A stretch of 64,000 bases of DNA from Tieghemostelium lacteum (lineage: Eukaryota; Evosea; Eumycetozoa; Dictyosteliales; Raperosteliaceae): NCBI GenBank assembly GCA_001606155.1, contig LODT01000035.1:1472113-1536112 (forward strand), read 5' to 3'. Made by a program: the position numbers and the translations under genes. The first letter of the stretch is position 1. The number at the start of each line of letters is the position of its first letter. The notes beneath the pieces are model-generated. The model saw only the letters and a list, made by a program, of their open reading frames with translations. It was not told where the DNA came from and did not search any database. Shown piece by piece: positions 35,482 through 46,125 of this stretch.

Positions 35482-38400
35482 TTAACGAGATAGATAATAA
35501 ACAAATGAAGTACTATAGTTATTAGGATCTAATAATGTGAAAGGTGCTTTTTGATTTACACTTGTTGAACCAAATGTTCTATAGTTATTTATATAACCTT
35601 GTGGTTGAAGATTATATTTTGATTTTGGTACACATACCAATTGATAGACATCAATACCTTCATCAGTTGGTGATAGTGGATCACTACAAGTTTCCAAAAC
35701 AAATAGATTTATATTGGTGAAATAACTTAGTATTTTGTTGTATTTTTGTAGTGAATCTTGTGGTGTGATATCAAAGAATAGTGATAATGTTGCATTATAA
35801 AAGTGACCTTGGTATTGATTATCATAGTTTACTTTTAAAAGTGGTGAATAATTGGTACTATCCAATTGATACTCTTGTGCATATGATCCATTAGTTGCCT
35901 CTAATTGTACTCTTAGAATTGGTGGTTTATATGGTGGATTAGTGAATAATTTAGATATAGCATTTTGATCAATATCAAAATTGATAAAGGTTTGAATACT
36001 ATTGAAATTGTATACTGGAGAGTTGGTAGAATTTGTAGTTGTATTAAAATAGTAAGATCTACCATAAACCAATTCTGTAATTACTATAAAATCAACCAAT
36101 GTAGATTGGAATGGTACCAGTGTATCATTTTTTGATAGATACAATTGCATTGAACTTACTTCCAATGTATTTACACGTAAGAATGAAAATGAAGTATATC
36201 TACTATTACTAGTAATATATGCATAGTTATTAGAAGCTATATCAGCATTTCCCGTTGAATCAGTTAAAACCACTGTCATATTTAGTAGGGTTGAATTGAA
36301 ATTGGATGGATTAACTGGTGACTTGAAATAAATTGATAGCTGATAGGCATCAACACTTGATGTTGTTGTGTTGGTATATAATGAATTTAGAGCTTCAAAC
36401 CATAGTAATTTTGTAAAATTACCACTAGGTGTTTTCCAAGAAGTTGGTATTATATTACCAATGAAATCAACTTGATATTTTATAGGCATTGGCACTAAAT
36501 CTACTGTTTTTGCCCATTCACCATATGTAGAAGGACCACTACCATCAGGACTGTAACTTCCAGGTGCACCACCAGTTGCCAAAACTTGACTCTTTGATGT
36601 TGAAAAATCATAATTACTCTTACTAGTTGAACTGACATCGGAATCCATAGATTGTGAATAAGACGCTGATCCAGAGACAAATGGAGTTGACACAGATGCA
36701 CTAAATGCTATTGCTTGATTTTGAGAGAGTTCTGAAGAGGACATAGTAGAGGCAGCTGATTTTGAAGTTACAGAGAGAACTTCTAATTTACCACCTAAAG
36801 TTGCAGTTTGGAAGAATAATGATCCATAGGATTTTATAAAATCTTTCATTTGGGAGAGAGTATCTACCATGGATATATCTCTTACAAAAGCTTCATGGAA
36901 TTTAATTTGTTTTCTAACGACTTTGGAAGCAAAACAACTTACAACAGTTGACGTAATACTACCATCTCTAGATTGTGAAAGTGATCTAGCTTCTCTTGAT
37001 GACTTACTTTCAGAGTATGCTGCAGATATCGATCCTGAAAATGCACCAATTCCACCACCAACACTAGCACTAGCTGATAAACCAGATTCAGTTGACTTTT
37101 CTTGAGAGTACTCAGATTCAGAAGTAAATGTACTTGATGACATATCAAATGAGCATTGAGGTTGAATTTCAGCATAATAGTCATTTGGTACATTATAAAC
37201 TCTACCTCTATATGTATCCTGTATAGTTGAATAACTACTGTTATCACAATACCCAAAATCAAATAAATAGAATGGTCTTTCTTCTCCAGTTAGAAAATCA
37301 ATACCATGTGCCATATGAACAAGTCCTGGTAGAGATGGCATGTATTGATTATTCAACAGCTGTGATGTAAAATCATTTAATTTAAAATTTTCACCTAATG
37401 GTATTGGTCTTACTTGTGATGGACATGATGAACTTAATTCCCTATAACAATCTCTTAAACATTCCGATGCAACTTCATTACAAACTCCATCACCACAACT
37501 AACTTGATCTCTTTGAATTGATCCAATATCCATTGGACAATAATATATAGTTGTATTATCTTTTTCTTTTGGATCTAATATACCATCTCCACAAACTATT
37601 TAAAAAATATTAGTATTTTATATCATTTACAGATTAATTTAAAAAATGACTTACTGTATTTTGAAAATATAGTTGAAATTGGTAAAAATGAAGATTGTTG
37701 ATCAACAGATGATTTAAATTCAACAAAAACTGATTTTAAATTGGTATTATAGGAGACAAATTCTAAAGATAAAAAATTTAAAGATTCACTTGCAACTGGT
37801 ATTTCATAGAATGAATCTACTTTTGAAACATCATAATAGGAGTTTATGAGTGTTTTACCATTTAGAGATAGTTTAATACCTGTATTATTGGATATTACAT
37901 GAAATTTATAGTTATTATAAGATGATACATCAAAATAACCAACAATTTTACCATAGAATGGTAGAATATTGGAATTTAATGCTTCAAATGAAAACTGTGA
38001 GATGGCAGATACTGATACTAAACAAGATGTTGAATAATTTTGCGGAGTACAACCACCATAGACTTCCAATAGTGATCCTGTAAATTTACAAGATGGACAA
38101 TCATTTGGACATGTTGTACAATCCTCATTTAGATCAGGTTGACATAGACCATTGTTATTACATGGTAGAGTATAGGGAGTTGTGGTAGTTGGAATTATAG
38201 TTTGAAATGCAGGAATGGAACCAACTGGACATGAAGTTTTCTTGTCACAGATTTTTGGAGGATTTGGATAAAAATCACTATTGGAACATGTTGCACCTAC
38301 CAAAGTAACATTAGAATTCTCAAGAATGATAGCACTATCAACCAAATAAAAATCTTGATTTTGATTAGAACCTGGATTACAACCAATAAATGATGATGAA

Positions 38401-39056
38401 AATGTCATTGAATGAGTGGTTAAATATAAACCAGAACCTTGTAGAGTAGCACTATTATCTTGTATCCATACATTATCAAGTGTTGAAATTCCACCTTTAA
38501 AATATACAGCACCACCATAATATGCATTATTATTAACAATAGCAATATTCTTTAATGATGTTATACTATTTCCAATATATAAACCACCACCATTAATTGA
38601 TACACAATTTTGAATTGTAATATCTTCCATTGTCAATAATGGACTATTATTTACAATTAAAAAGTTTGATGTTTTTTGACAATCTATAACTGTATTAATT
38701 CTACTACCTAATGATCTAAGTAATATTTATTAATAATTAAATATGTAAATATAGATATAGTTTTTGAATACATACTTTATTTCTAAAGGAAAAGAATCAA
38801 TCGTAATTTCTTTATTTGATAAACCTTTATATAAACCAGGTGATAATAAAATAGTAATACCTTTACTAGTATCAACATGTTTATAATTTATAGATGATAA
38901 TACATCATTAATAGTTGTAAATGGATTATCAATGGTACCACATTTTAGTAAATCATTACAAACATGAGAACCACTATTTACATAATAAACACTTTCATAT
39001 GAAAAACTATAACCAATAAATAGTAATAATAATTTAAAAATTAAAATTCTTTTCAT
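35482..39056 (-). CDS. Secreted beta-helix / MACPF-domain protein (right copy)
   Basis: An 1151-residue protein in three exons: 38776-39056, 37655-38715 and 35482-37595. The signal peptide is MKRILIFKLLLLFIGYSFS. The order matches the left copy: beta-helix repeats (GGGLYIGNS, GGAVYFKGG), Cys-rich unit (CNNNGLCQPDLNEDCTTC), PA14-like segment, second Cys-rich unit (CGDGVCNEVASECLRDC), MACPF domain and beta-rich tail. The MACPF signature is degraded: YGSLFF...LGG, with Leu where the family has His, although the Gly pair is kept. It lacks the signal-peptide intron of the left copy. Coding identity with that copy is low while the promoters are nearly identical. Confidence 0.88.
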
Positions 39057-39131
39057 GTACCTAATAATTATTGTTGTTGGTAATATAAAAATGAAGTATG
39101 ATAAGTGGGTTGATATTGATTATCAATATTT

Positions 39132-39403
39132 GATAATTTTTTCGAAAATTAAAACAATTTACAAGTGTTCCTTGGTTTCATATTGAGGTCTTGTTCTATT
39201 GTTAATATTTAATATAGATGATATGTTGTGTTGTGTTATGTTGCTGTTCTTATTGTGTCATTGTTAAATTTACAAAATAGATATTTATTAAAATTAATTG
39301 AATTCAATTCATTTGATTAATTAACCCATCACCATCTATTTCAATTTGATCACATTCCAAAGAGATTTGTAGATCAATCAACACCAACCACCAATTAAAA
39401 ATC
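39132..39403. repeat. Right arm of long inverted repeat (promoter of right MACPF gene)
   Basis: Reverse complement of 28973-29247 at about 98% identity by eye. Its inner edge lies about 85 bp upstream of the right MACPF ATG, mirroring the left side. Outer edges fade into A/T runs, and no clear target-site duplication is visible. Confidence 0.9.
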
Positions 39404-39569
39404 ATAAAAAATTAATGAAAAATTTAAAAAAACTAAATATCTTTTGAATATGCATAATTTAAAATCATATGAACTCTAAAATTATATAATCTAAATATAT
39501 ATATATCATTACTTTAAAATATAACTAAATTTAGTCTGATTTTTGATCAAAATTAAATGAATAAAATAT

Positions 39570-39946
39570 TTATTCTAATAAACCTGCATCCTTTAGTAAA
39601 GGTACTAAACCACCTTTGTTATGTAGTTTATGAGTATCATCACAACCACCAATAAACTTTTCTTTAATAAAAACTTGAGGAACTGTTGATACACCTGTAA
39701 TTTCTCTTAATGCACTTTGAATAGTTGGGCCATCATCTAGATATCATTTGATAATGATTATTAATATCATTTAACAAACAATTTAATGACATTTCTCTTA
39801 CCTCTTTGATCTAACCAAATATAATTTGGTTGAACTTTTAAATCTCTAAAAAGATTGGAAACTTTTACACAATAAGGACATGTGGTTTTTGCAAAAACTA
39901 ATAATTTATTTGTATGTATTAATTGTTTAACAAATTCTGATGCCAT
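39570..39946 (-). CDS. Glutaredoxin (dithiol, CPYC)
   Basis: A two-exon gene: 39802-39946 and 39570-39736, joined by a GTAAGA donor in phase 1, giving 103 residues, the normal glutaredoxin length. The active site is KTTCPYCVK (Cys23 and Cys26). The cis-Pro motif STVPQVFI and the glutathione-binding GGCDD are in place. It reduces protein-glutathione mixed disulfides in the cytosol; no targeting sequence is seen. Neither exon alone is long enough to stand out, so it is easily missed by ORF length. Confidence 0.95.
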
Positions 39947-40528
39947 TATTTATTCTAAATAATTATTTAATAGGTGTGTTATAAACTAAAATGTAAATAT
40001 TATAAAAATAAAAATAAAAAAAAAAAAGTAAATTTTATTTTGTTTTTTTTTAATGTGGAATTCGAAGGTCATTCCATCAACTAATCTTTAATAAGATTTA
40101 ATTAATTACCCTCTTTAGTACTAAATTTCTTGGATTACTTAAGATTCAATGATGATCAAAAAATCAAAAAATTTATTCAGAACATTAAAATGCTGGATCA
40201 CCTATTAAAAAGATTGATGATAATCAAATGTTTATTAAATCTAAATTAACTATTAAATCTAACTATTTGGTAGAGTGGAGATGTTCAAATGTGATATATT
40301 TGGTAATATAGGCTCCTGCGAAATGATTTTTAAGCATTTTTTGTTTATAGAACTCTTTTTATTATTAATACATATGTATTCATTATTATAATTTTTTTAT
40401 ACATATATCATTGAGAAAATAAAAAAAATTTTTTTAACTTTTTTTCAAAATATTATGACTCTGTAATTTTTGTTAAAATTTGTTTTACTCTTTGAACATA
40501 TTTATGAACATCAAAAAATCAAAGAGAT
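39947..40528. other. Divergent promoter region
   Basis: 582 bp between glutaredoxin (-) and a membrane protein (+). It is A/T-rich, with a slightly G/C-richer patch around 40260-40330. No gene or RNA is recognised. Confidence 0.5.
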
Positions 40529-41708
40529 ATGAAAATATTTAGAAAATCGTCATTAACGAATGTTAAAGTATTAACATTACTTTTATTATTTATTTTTACA
40601 TCATTAACAGTGTATGTATTTGTTTTTTTTTTGAAAATTATAAATCTCTGATGTAAACTAATAAGTTGTTTAGAATTGGTAATTTTTATTATAATTTAGA
40701 TTATTGTTTAGTTGAAAGACAATATAATCATCCAAATTTCTTTGAACATCATAAGAATATATTGATATCATTAGTATTTCTTTTATTAACCTATATACAA
40801 TTAATATTTTGGAATCCATTAAAAAATTTAAATAAGAATGTATGTTATTAAGTATAGATATTATAATTGTGAAGTATATTAATATAGAGGTAATAATAGT
40901 TTAAATTTAATAGTAAATCATTATATTTATTGATATATACAGTATTATGGTATGGTAGTTCAATTAACATTTGTTATATGTTAAAGAAAGTTTTAAAAGA
41001 TTCAACATGTAATAAGACATTTAATAGTGTATCAGGTCATTATTTAATGCATAGTTTTTTTGCATTTATAATACCATATCTTATATTGACAATTGGTAGA
41101 TTAGAATATAAAACTGTTTTGTTTAATAAAAAACAACAACAACAACAAAAAGGTGGAAATACAAAAACAGGAACAAGCAAAAGTAGTAATATTAAATATA
41201 GTGAATATGAATTTTTAAAAGCTATACTATTTGGAAATAGAAAATCAATATTTATATTGATAAGTTATAGTGCCTATTTAATATCAACCTATTATAGTTT
41301 AAGAGAGACTTGGATGGATGGATATCATTCACCAAGACAAATTTTTTATGGTTTAATATTATCCTTCTTTTCACTTTATCAAATATTATTAATTACTTCC
41401 ATTTGTAAGTAAAACGAGTACCCCTATTATTCATAAGATAAATATTAACTCATTTTTGAATAGATAACAAATTGGAATTAAAATCATCATTTAGAAATTT
41501 AACAATATATATAACATTATATATTTTAATAGCAACTACAATGATTTATCTATATTTTGGATATCTACCAGTTACAACAGGTGGATTAATATTATCAATT
41601 TTAGGTTATAGTTATTTAGTTTATTTTACAGTATTTGTTGCAAAAGATTTATATACAGTTCAAAAATTAACAACTACTAGTAAAAATAATAAGATTAAAA
41701 CAAATTAA
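40529..41708 (+). CDS. Multi-pass membrane protein, possibly FIT/lipid-phosphatase-related
   Basis: Four exons give 332 residues: 40529-40611, 40674-40839, 40900-41404 and 41464-41708. The GTATGT donor with the GTTTAG acceptor was preferred for intron 1; a GTATTT donor with an upstream AG is an alternative. About six hydrophobic helices are seen. Two polar motifs sit inside or next to helices: VSGHYLMHSFF and, ~100 residues later, WMDGYHSPRQIFYG. An SGH motif followed by a distant His recalls fat-storage-inducing (FIT/FITM) proteins and the PAP2 superfamily, but the match is weak. A Gln/Lys-rich loop lies between. Function is uncertain. Confidence 0.65.
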
Positions 41709-42031
41709 TAGATATTTAATGTTATTTAAAATACAAAATATCTTTTAATCAATTTCAATAAAGGAAGTGAAAACAATAGATTAATTTTAACCAAATCGAT
41801 TTGAAAGAAGATACCTGAGTTTCTTTTAAATTAAATACCCAATAAAATCATATAAATCACAATCTTATTTAAACTAGTTTAAAAATTAAATAATATTAAA
41901 TTTAAAAATATTAAGGTTTAATAAATTCTCATTTTCATAAGTACTTTCCTAAAAAGGTCCGCTTTACCCCTATTCTACTAAATAAAAAAAACAATAAAAA
42001 TAAATGCTTTGTTTCAAATACATATAGAGAA
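41709..42031. other. Intergenic spacer
   Basis: 323 bp between same-strand genes, A/T-rich. A short G/C-richer patch at about 41950-41975 (GTCCGCTTTACCCC) is the only distinctive stretch. Confidence 0.45.
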
Positions 42032-42631
42032 ATGAATACCAATAATTTTAAAAAGAGAAAATTAGAAGATGATGAGGAAGGAGATATCCCACCTCTAAAA
42101 AAATTAAATACAAATGATCATATTCATCAAATTAATAATATTAATAGTATTAATAATAAAAATAAAAGAACTGGTGAAGAGTTGGAAGATAACAGACCAA
42201 CTAAAAAAATCAACCACAACAATAATATTGAGGTAAATAATCCTCCACCTCCACCACCAAAGATGACGGCCAAAAAAACAATGGCATTGGTCAGAGAAGT
42301 TCCCCCTCAACAACAGGAACAACAACAACAACAACAAGATCAACTACCACCACCTCCACAACCTAGATATATGGCCAGAAAGGGTATGGCCAGAAAGGGT
42401 ATGGCCAGAAAGGGTATGGCCAGAAAGGGTATGGCCAGAAAGGGTATGGCCAGAGTTAGAGAGGAAGATTACCCGCCAGCTCCACCACAGCCCATGATGG
42501 CACTAAAGGGTAGTGCCAGAGTAAAGGTTGCTCCACCTCAACCTCCAAGAATGATGGCAAAGAAGGGTATGGCTTTAATAAGACCACCACCTCCATTGCC
42601 AGCATTTGCTAAAGTTTGTGCTCAAGTATAA
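42032..42631 (+). CDS. Basic repeat protein with ARKGM tandem repeats
   Basis: An intronless 199-residue protein. The N-terminus has two KKRKLE/PLKKL-like basic clusters that could act as nuclear localisation signals. It is Asn-rich in the middle, with proline runs (PPPPPPK, LPPPPQP). Five exact MARKG units follow, then looser relatives ([30 protein letters not shown]). All carry an A-x-K-G/T-x-A pattern, so the whole C-terminal half is an expanded repeat. Ala-Arg-Lys is the context of histone H3 Lys9 and Lys27. No enzymatic domain is recognised. Confidence 0.68.
   Translation: MNTNNFKKRKLEDDEEGDIPPLKKLNTNDHIHQINNINSINNKNKRTGEELEDNRPTKKINHNNNIEVNNPPPPPPKMTAKKTMALVREVPPQQQEQQQQQQDQLPPPPQPRYMARKGMARKGMARKGMARKGMARKGMARVREEDYPPAPPQPMMALKGSARVKVAPPQPPRMMAKKGMALIRPPPPLPAFAKVCAQV
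42371..42445 (+). repeat. Five perfect 15-bp tandem repeats (atggccagaaagggt)
   Basis: Five identical copies in phase with the reading frame encode MARKG; a sixth, diverging copy starts at 42446. Perfect identity at the third codon positions indicates recent expansion. Confidence 0.97.
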
Positions 42632-43125
42632 TGGTAATACGAGTAGATATTCAGAGTCTTTGGAATTTGGAATTCAAGTACCTCAATTTTTATTGGTTTG
42701 GTATTGGTTCTGATAAGGATTAAAAGAAGGGAAGTAAAAATATTTACTTGATTTGGCCCTGTCTTTTAATTAAAGACTTTAATCATGAATAAAAATTCAA
42801 ACTTTATATGTATTATTATATTTAAATAAATATGATTTTAATCTTGTAAATTTTTGAATTATTGTGATAAAGAAGGTGGTAATTAAATTGCTATATTGCT
42901 TAAAATTCATTAATCAAAAAATATCTTCAAAGATTTTTTGATATCTTGTGGTATTGGACAAAATTGTTAAAACTAAAAAAAAATCCTGGTAAAATAATAT
43001 CTAATTTATTTTATAACAAAGAGTTTCTGATACCGAAACCCATTGGGTAATTGAAAAAATCCCAACAAATTTTTAAACTATATAAATAATTTTTAGAATT
43101 CTCATTATTATTAGTTTTAAAAAAA
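42632..43125. other. Intergenic spacer
   Basis: 494 bp between same-strand genes. It is A/T-rich, with a near-direct repeat of TGGAATTTGGAATT (42661) and TATCTTCAAAGATTTTTTGATATC (42921), a short hairpin-like sequence. No gene is seen. Confidence 0.45.
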
Positions 43126-43770
43126 ATGATGTTGAAATCTGTATTATTTATTGTATTATGTAGTATTATAATAATTGAAGGTAAATTAGGAGTTGATATT
43201 AGTAGTAGCAGTACAGAAAGTGATTGGAAATGTTTAAAAGGTAAAGGATATGAATTGGCAGTTATAAGATGTTGGGAATCAATAGGACAACCAGATCCCA
43301 ATGCAGCAGCATCAGTTATTGGAGCATGGGCAGGTGGTATGAAATATGTTGATGTCTATATATTCCCATGTTACTCATGTGGTAACGGATATGGACAAGT
43401 TCAAAGTGCCATTAAAGATCTTCAATCTAAAAAAGCTAAGTTTGGTACTGTATGGTTTGATATCGAAGGTCCAGGTATCTATTGGAGTAGTTCACAAAGT
43501 GATAATCAAAAATTCTTTGAAGATATGGTAAGTGGTGCTGAAAAACTTGGTGTTTCTATTGGTATCTATACTAGTGAATCTCAATGGGTGCCAATTATGG
43601 GCGATTATACTGGTGGTAGTGCATATAAACTTTGGTATGCTCACTATGATGATAATCCTTCATTTTCTGATTTTACTCCATTTGGTGGTTGGAAATCACC
43701 ACACATGAAACAATGGGATGATAATGGTAATGATTGTGGTTTAGGATATGATAAAAATTATTTTGAATAA
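43126..43770 (+). CDS. Secreted GH25-type lysozyme
   Basis: An intronless 214-residue protein. The signal peptide (MLKSVLFIVLCSIIIIEG) is followed directly by LGVDISSS, the first-strand motif of glycoside hydrolase family 25. The acidic pair of the active site fits WFDIEGPGIYW, and GIYTSESQW and HMKQWDDNG are further family-like blocks. GH25 enzymes cleave the beta-1,4 bond of peptidoglycan. In a bacterivorous amoeba this would act in phagosomes or outside the cell. Two adjacent ATGs occur; either gives the same mature protein. Confidence 0.9.
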   Translation: MMLKSVLFIVLCSIIIIEGKLGVDISSSSTESDWKCLKGKGYELAVIRCWESIGQPDPNAAASVIGAWAGGMKYVDVYIFPCYSCGNGYGQVQSAIKDLQSKKAKFGTVWFDIEGPGIYWSSSQSDNQKFFEDMVSGAEKLGVSIGIYTSESQWVPIMGDYTGGSAYKLWYAHYDDNPSFSDFTPFGGWKSPHMKQWDDNGNDCGLGYDKNYFE

Positions 43771-43871
43771 ATAATCATATATTATGATATTTTATATACT
43801 TGGAAATTTTATGAATACCCAAAAACTTAAAAAACCTCATTTTTTTGCATTAACTGTTGCATTGGTTGAGG

Positions 43872-46097
43872 ATGAAAAGAATTCAAAAATTATCACAAGA
43901 AGTTATAAATAAGATTGCAGCAGGAGAAGTTATTCAAAGACCAAGTAATGCATTAAAAGAATTAATTGAAAATAGTTTAGATGCAGGAGCAACAACTATA
44001 ACAGTAACAGTTAGAGATGGTGGATTAAAATTATTACAAATACAAGATAATGGTCATGGTATAAAATTGGAAGATTTAGATATAGTATGTGAGAGATTTA
44101 CAACAAGTAAATTATCAACATTTGAAGATTTACGTAAAATCAATACATTTGGTTTTAGAGGTGAAGCATTATGTTCAATATCACATGTTAGTCATTTATC
44201 CATTCTAACAAAGACTGCTGATAGTCAATGTGCTTATAAGGCATTTTATAGTAATGGTAAATTAGTTCCTGCAAATAGTATGGAAACTAATTGTGAACCT
44301 AAACCATGTGCAGGTGTTGTTGGTACACTTATAAAAGCAGAGGATTTATTCTATTCTGTACCAAGTCGTAAAAAGGTATTTAAAAATCCACAAGATGAAC
44401 ATCAAAGAATAGTGGCATTGATGAGAAAGTATTCGATCAATAATAGCTCTATACAATTTATATTAAAAAAACAAGGTGAAACTACACCAGATGTTCATAC
44501 ACCAGGTGGACAAAGCGAAACCCAAATGATATCATCACTCTATGGTCAAGATTTGGCAAAAGAGTTAAAAGAGATTGAAATTCAATCAGAAAAATTAGAA
44601 TTTCAAATGAAGGGTTGGTTTTCCTCACTAAATTATCAGAGTAAAAAAACGATATTTATTCTATTTATTAATAATAGATTAGTAGATTCAAAATCTCTAA
44701 AAACTTCATTTGATCAAATTTATAGTAAATATTTACCAAAAGGTAGTCATCCTTTTATATTCTTACGTCTAATGATATCACCAAAGAATATTGATGTAAA
44801 TATTCATCCAACAAAAAGTGAAGTAAAATTTCTCTATGAAGATCAAATTGTTGATTTAATTCAAAAAAGTTTAGATTCACATTTAAGTGTTTCACAACAA
44901 TCAAAAACTTTTTCAACTCAATCTATAATACCAGATTTTAGTAATAATATTCCTCAACCAACATCATCACAATTAAAAAAGAAATCAAATAATAATAATC
45001 AAAATAATAATAATAGTAATAATAATAATAGTAATAATAATAATTCACAAATTGAATATGATAAAGATAAAGTTAGAACAGATTCAAAAAGTCAAACTAT
45101 AAATTCATTTTTAAATCCACAAAATAATAATAATAATGATAATAATAATGATATTGATATTTTAGATGATAATAAGAATATTGATAATGAAAATGATGAA
45201 ATGAATATTGATAAATTAATAACTACAGTAAAAACAGAAAAACAAATTAATAATAGTAAAACATTTATACAAGCTAGAAAGGTTAAAAAGTATAAACCAT
45301 CAGAATTAACAAGTATTAAACATTTAATTGGTACTTTTGAAAATGATCATCATGTTGGATTAAAAGAATTTTTTGGTGATGTTGTATTTGTAGGATGTTT
45401 AGATCATTGTTATTCATTGGCGCAATGTAAAACCAAATTATATTTAATCAATATGGAAACACTTAGTAGAGAATTATTTTATCAATTGACATTAAAAGGT
45501 TTTTCAGATTTTGATCAAATTAGATTTGCTACACCTTTAAATGTTTTGGATTTACTATTGATTAGTTTAGAATCACCAGTCAGTGGTTGGTTACCAACTG
45601 ATGGTCCAAAAGAGAAAATTGCACAATTTCTATCCAATTTAATCATTTCTAAATCAGAATTATTATTAGAATATTTTTCAATAGAAATTTCTAGTGATGG
45701 CAATTTAATGGCATTACCACAAATTTTGGAAAATTATGTACCATGCATGGATAATTTACCAAATTTTTTATTAAGATTGGCAACAGAAGTTGAATGGGAA
45801 TTTGAAAGTGATTGTTTGGAAGGAATTTGTAGAGAAATTTCAAATTTTTATCAATTAACACCAACAATTTTAGATAAAAATCAAATTGGTCAATCAATAC
45901 CAAATTTAATTGGAAAAATCAATAATGTTGATGATAACATAAATCTTATAAAGAGAGATGGTAAAGAATGGGTAATACAACATTTAATATTTCCAAGTTT
46001 TCGTAATCTTTATCCACCAAAAAAATTATCAAATGATGGCACTGTAATTCAAATTACATCATTAGAAATGTTATATAAAGTTTTTGAAAGATGTTAA
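43872..46097 (+). CDS. mlh1: DNA mismatch repair protein MLH1
   Basis: A 741-residue MutL homologue. The open frame extends five codons upstream, but the first ATG in frame (43872, MKRIQKLSQEVINKIAAGEV) gives the family N-terminus. GHKL ATPase motifs are ELIENSLDAGA, DNGHGI and GFRGEALCSIS. The Ser/Thr-rich linker contains Asn runs. The C-terminal dimerisation domain ends YKVFERC, the MLH1-specific C-terminus that helps complete the PMS2/Pms1 endonuclease site. It acts in nuclear mismatch repair as MutL-alpha. It is the only intronless large repair gene here and is convergent with the aminotransferase gene (28-bp gap). Confidence 0.97.
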   Translation: MKRIQKLSQEVINKIAAGEVIQRPSNALKELIENSLDAGATTITVTVRDGGLKLLQIQDNGHGIKLEDLDIVCERFTTSKLSTFEDLRKINTFGFRGEALCSISHVSHLSILTKTADSQCAYKAFYSNGKLVPANSMETNCEPKPCAGVVGTLIKAEDLFYSVPSRKKVFKNPQDEHQRIVALMRKYSINNSSIQFILKKQGETTPDVHTPGGQSETQMISSLYGQDLAKELKEIEIQSEKLEFQMKGWFSSLNYQSKKTIFILFINNRLVDSKSLKTSFDQIYSKYLPKGSHPFIFLRLMISPKNIDVNIHPTKSEVKFLYEDQIVDLIQKSLDSHLSVSQQSKTFSTQSIIPDFSNNIPQPTSSQLKKKSNNNNQNNNNSNNNNSNNNNSQIEYDKDKVRTDSKSQTINSFLNPQNNNNNDNNNDIDILDDNKNIDNENDEMNIDKLITTVKTEKQINNSKTFIQARKVKKYKPSELTSIKHLIGTFENDHHVGLKEFFGDVVFVGCLDHCYSLAQCKTKLYLINMETLSRELFYQLTLKGFSDFDQIRFATPLNVLDLLLISLESPVSGWLPTDGPKEKIAQFLSNLIISKSELLLEYFSIEISSDGNLMALPQILENYVPCMDNLPNFLLRLATEVEWEFESDCLEGICREISNFYQLTPTILDKNQIGQSIPNLIGKINNVDDNINLIKRDGKEWVIQHLIFPSFRNLYPPKKLSNDGTVIQITSLEMLYKVFERC

Positions 46098-46125
46098 TAT
46101 CTAAATATTTATATTGTATTACATA

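Noticed and set aside
28973-39403. Reading the inverted repeats as a proven transposon
   Set aside because: No transposase inside, no visible target-site duplication, and the arms coincide with promoters of paralogous genes; an inverted gene duplication explains it equally well.
43857-43871. Upstream extension of MLH1 by five codons (from a TTG)
   Set aside because: It lacks an ATG; the ATG at 43872 gives the family-typical N-terminus.
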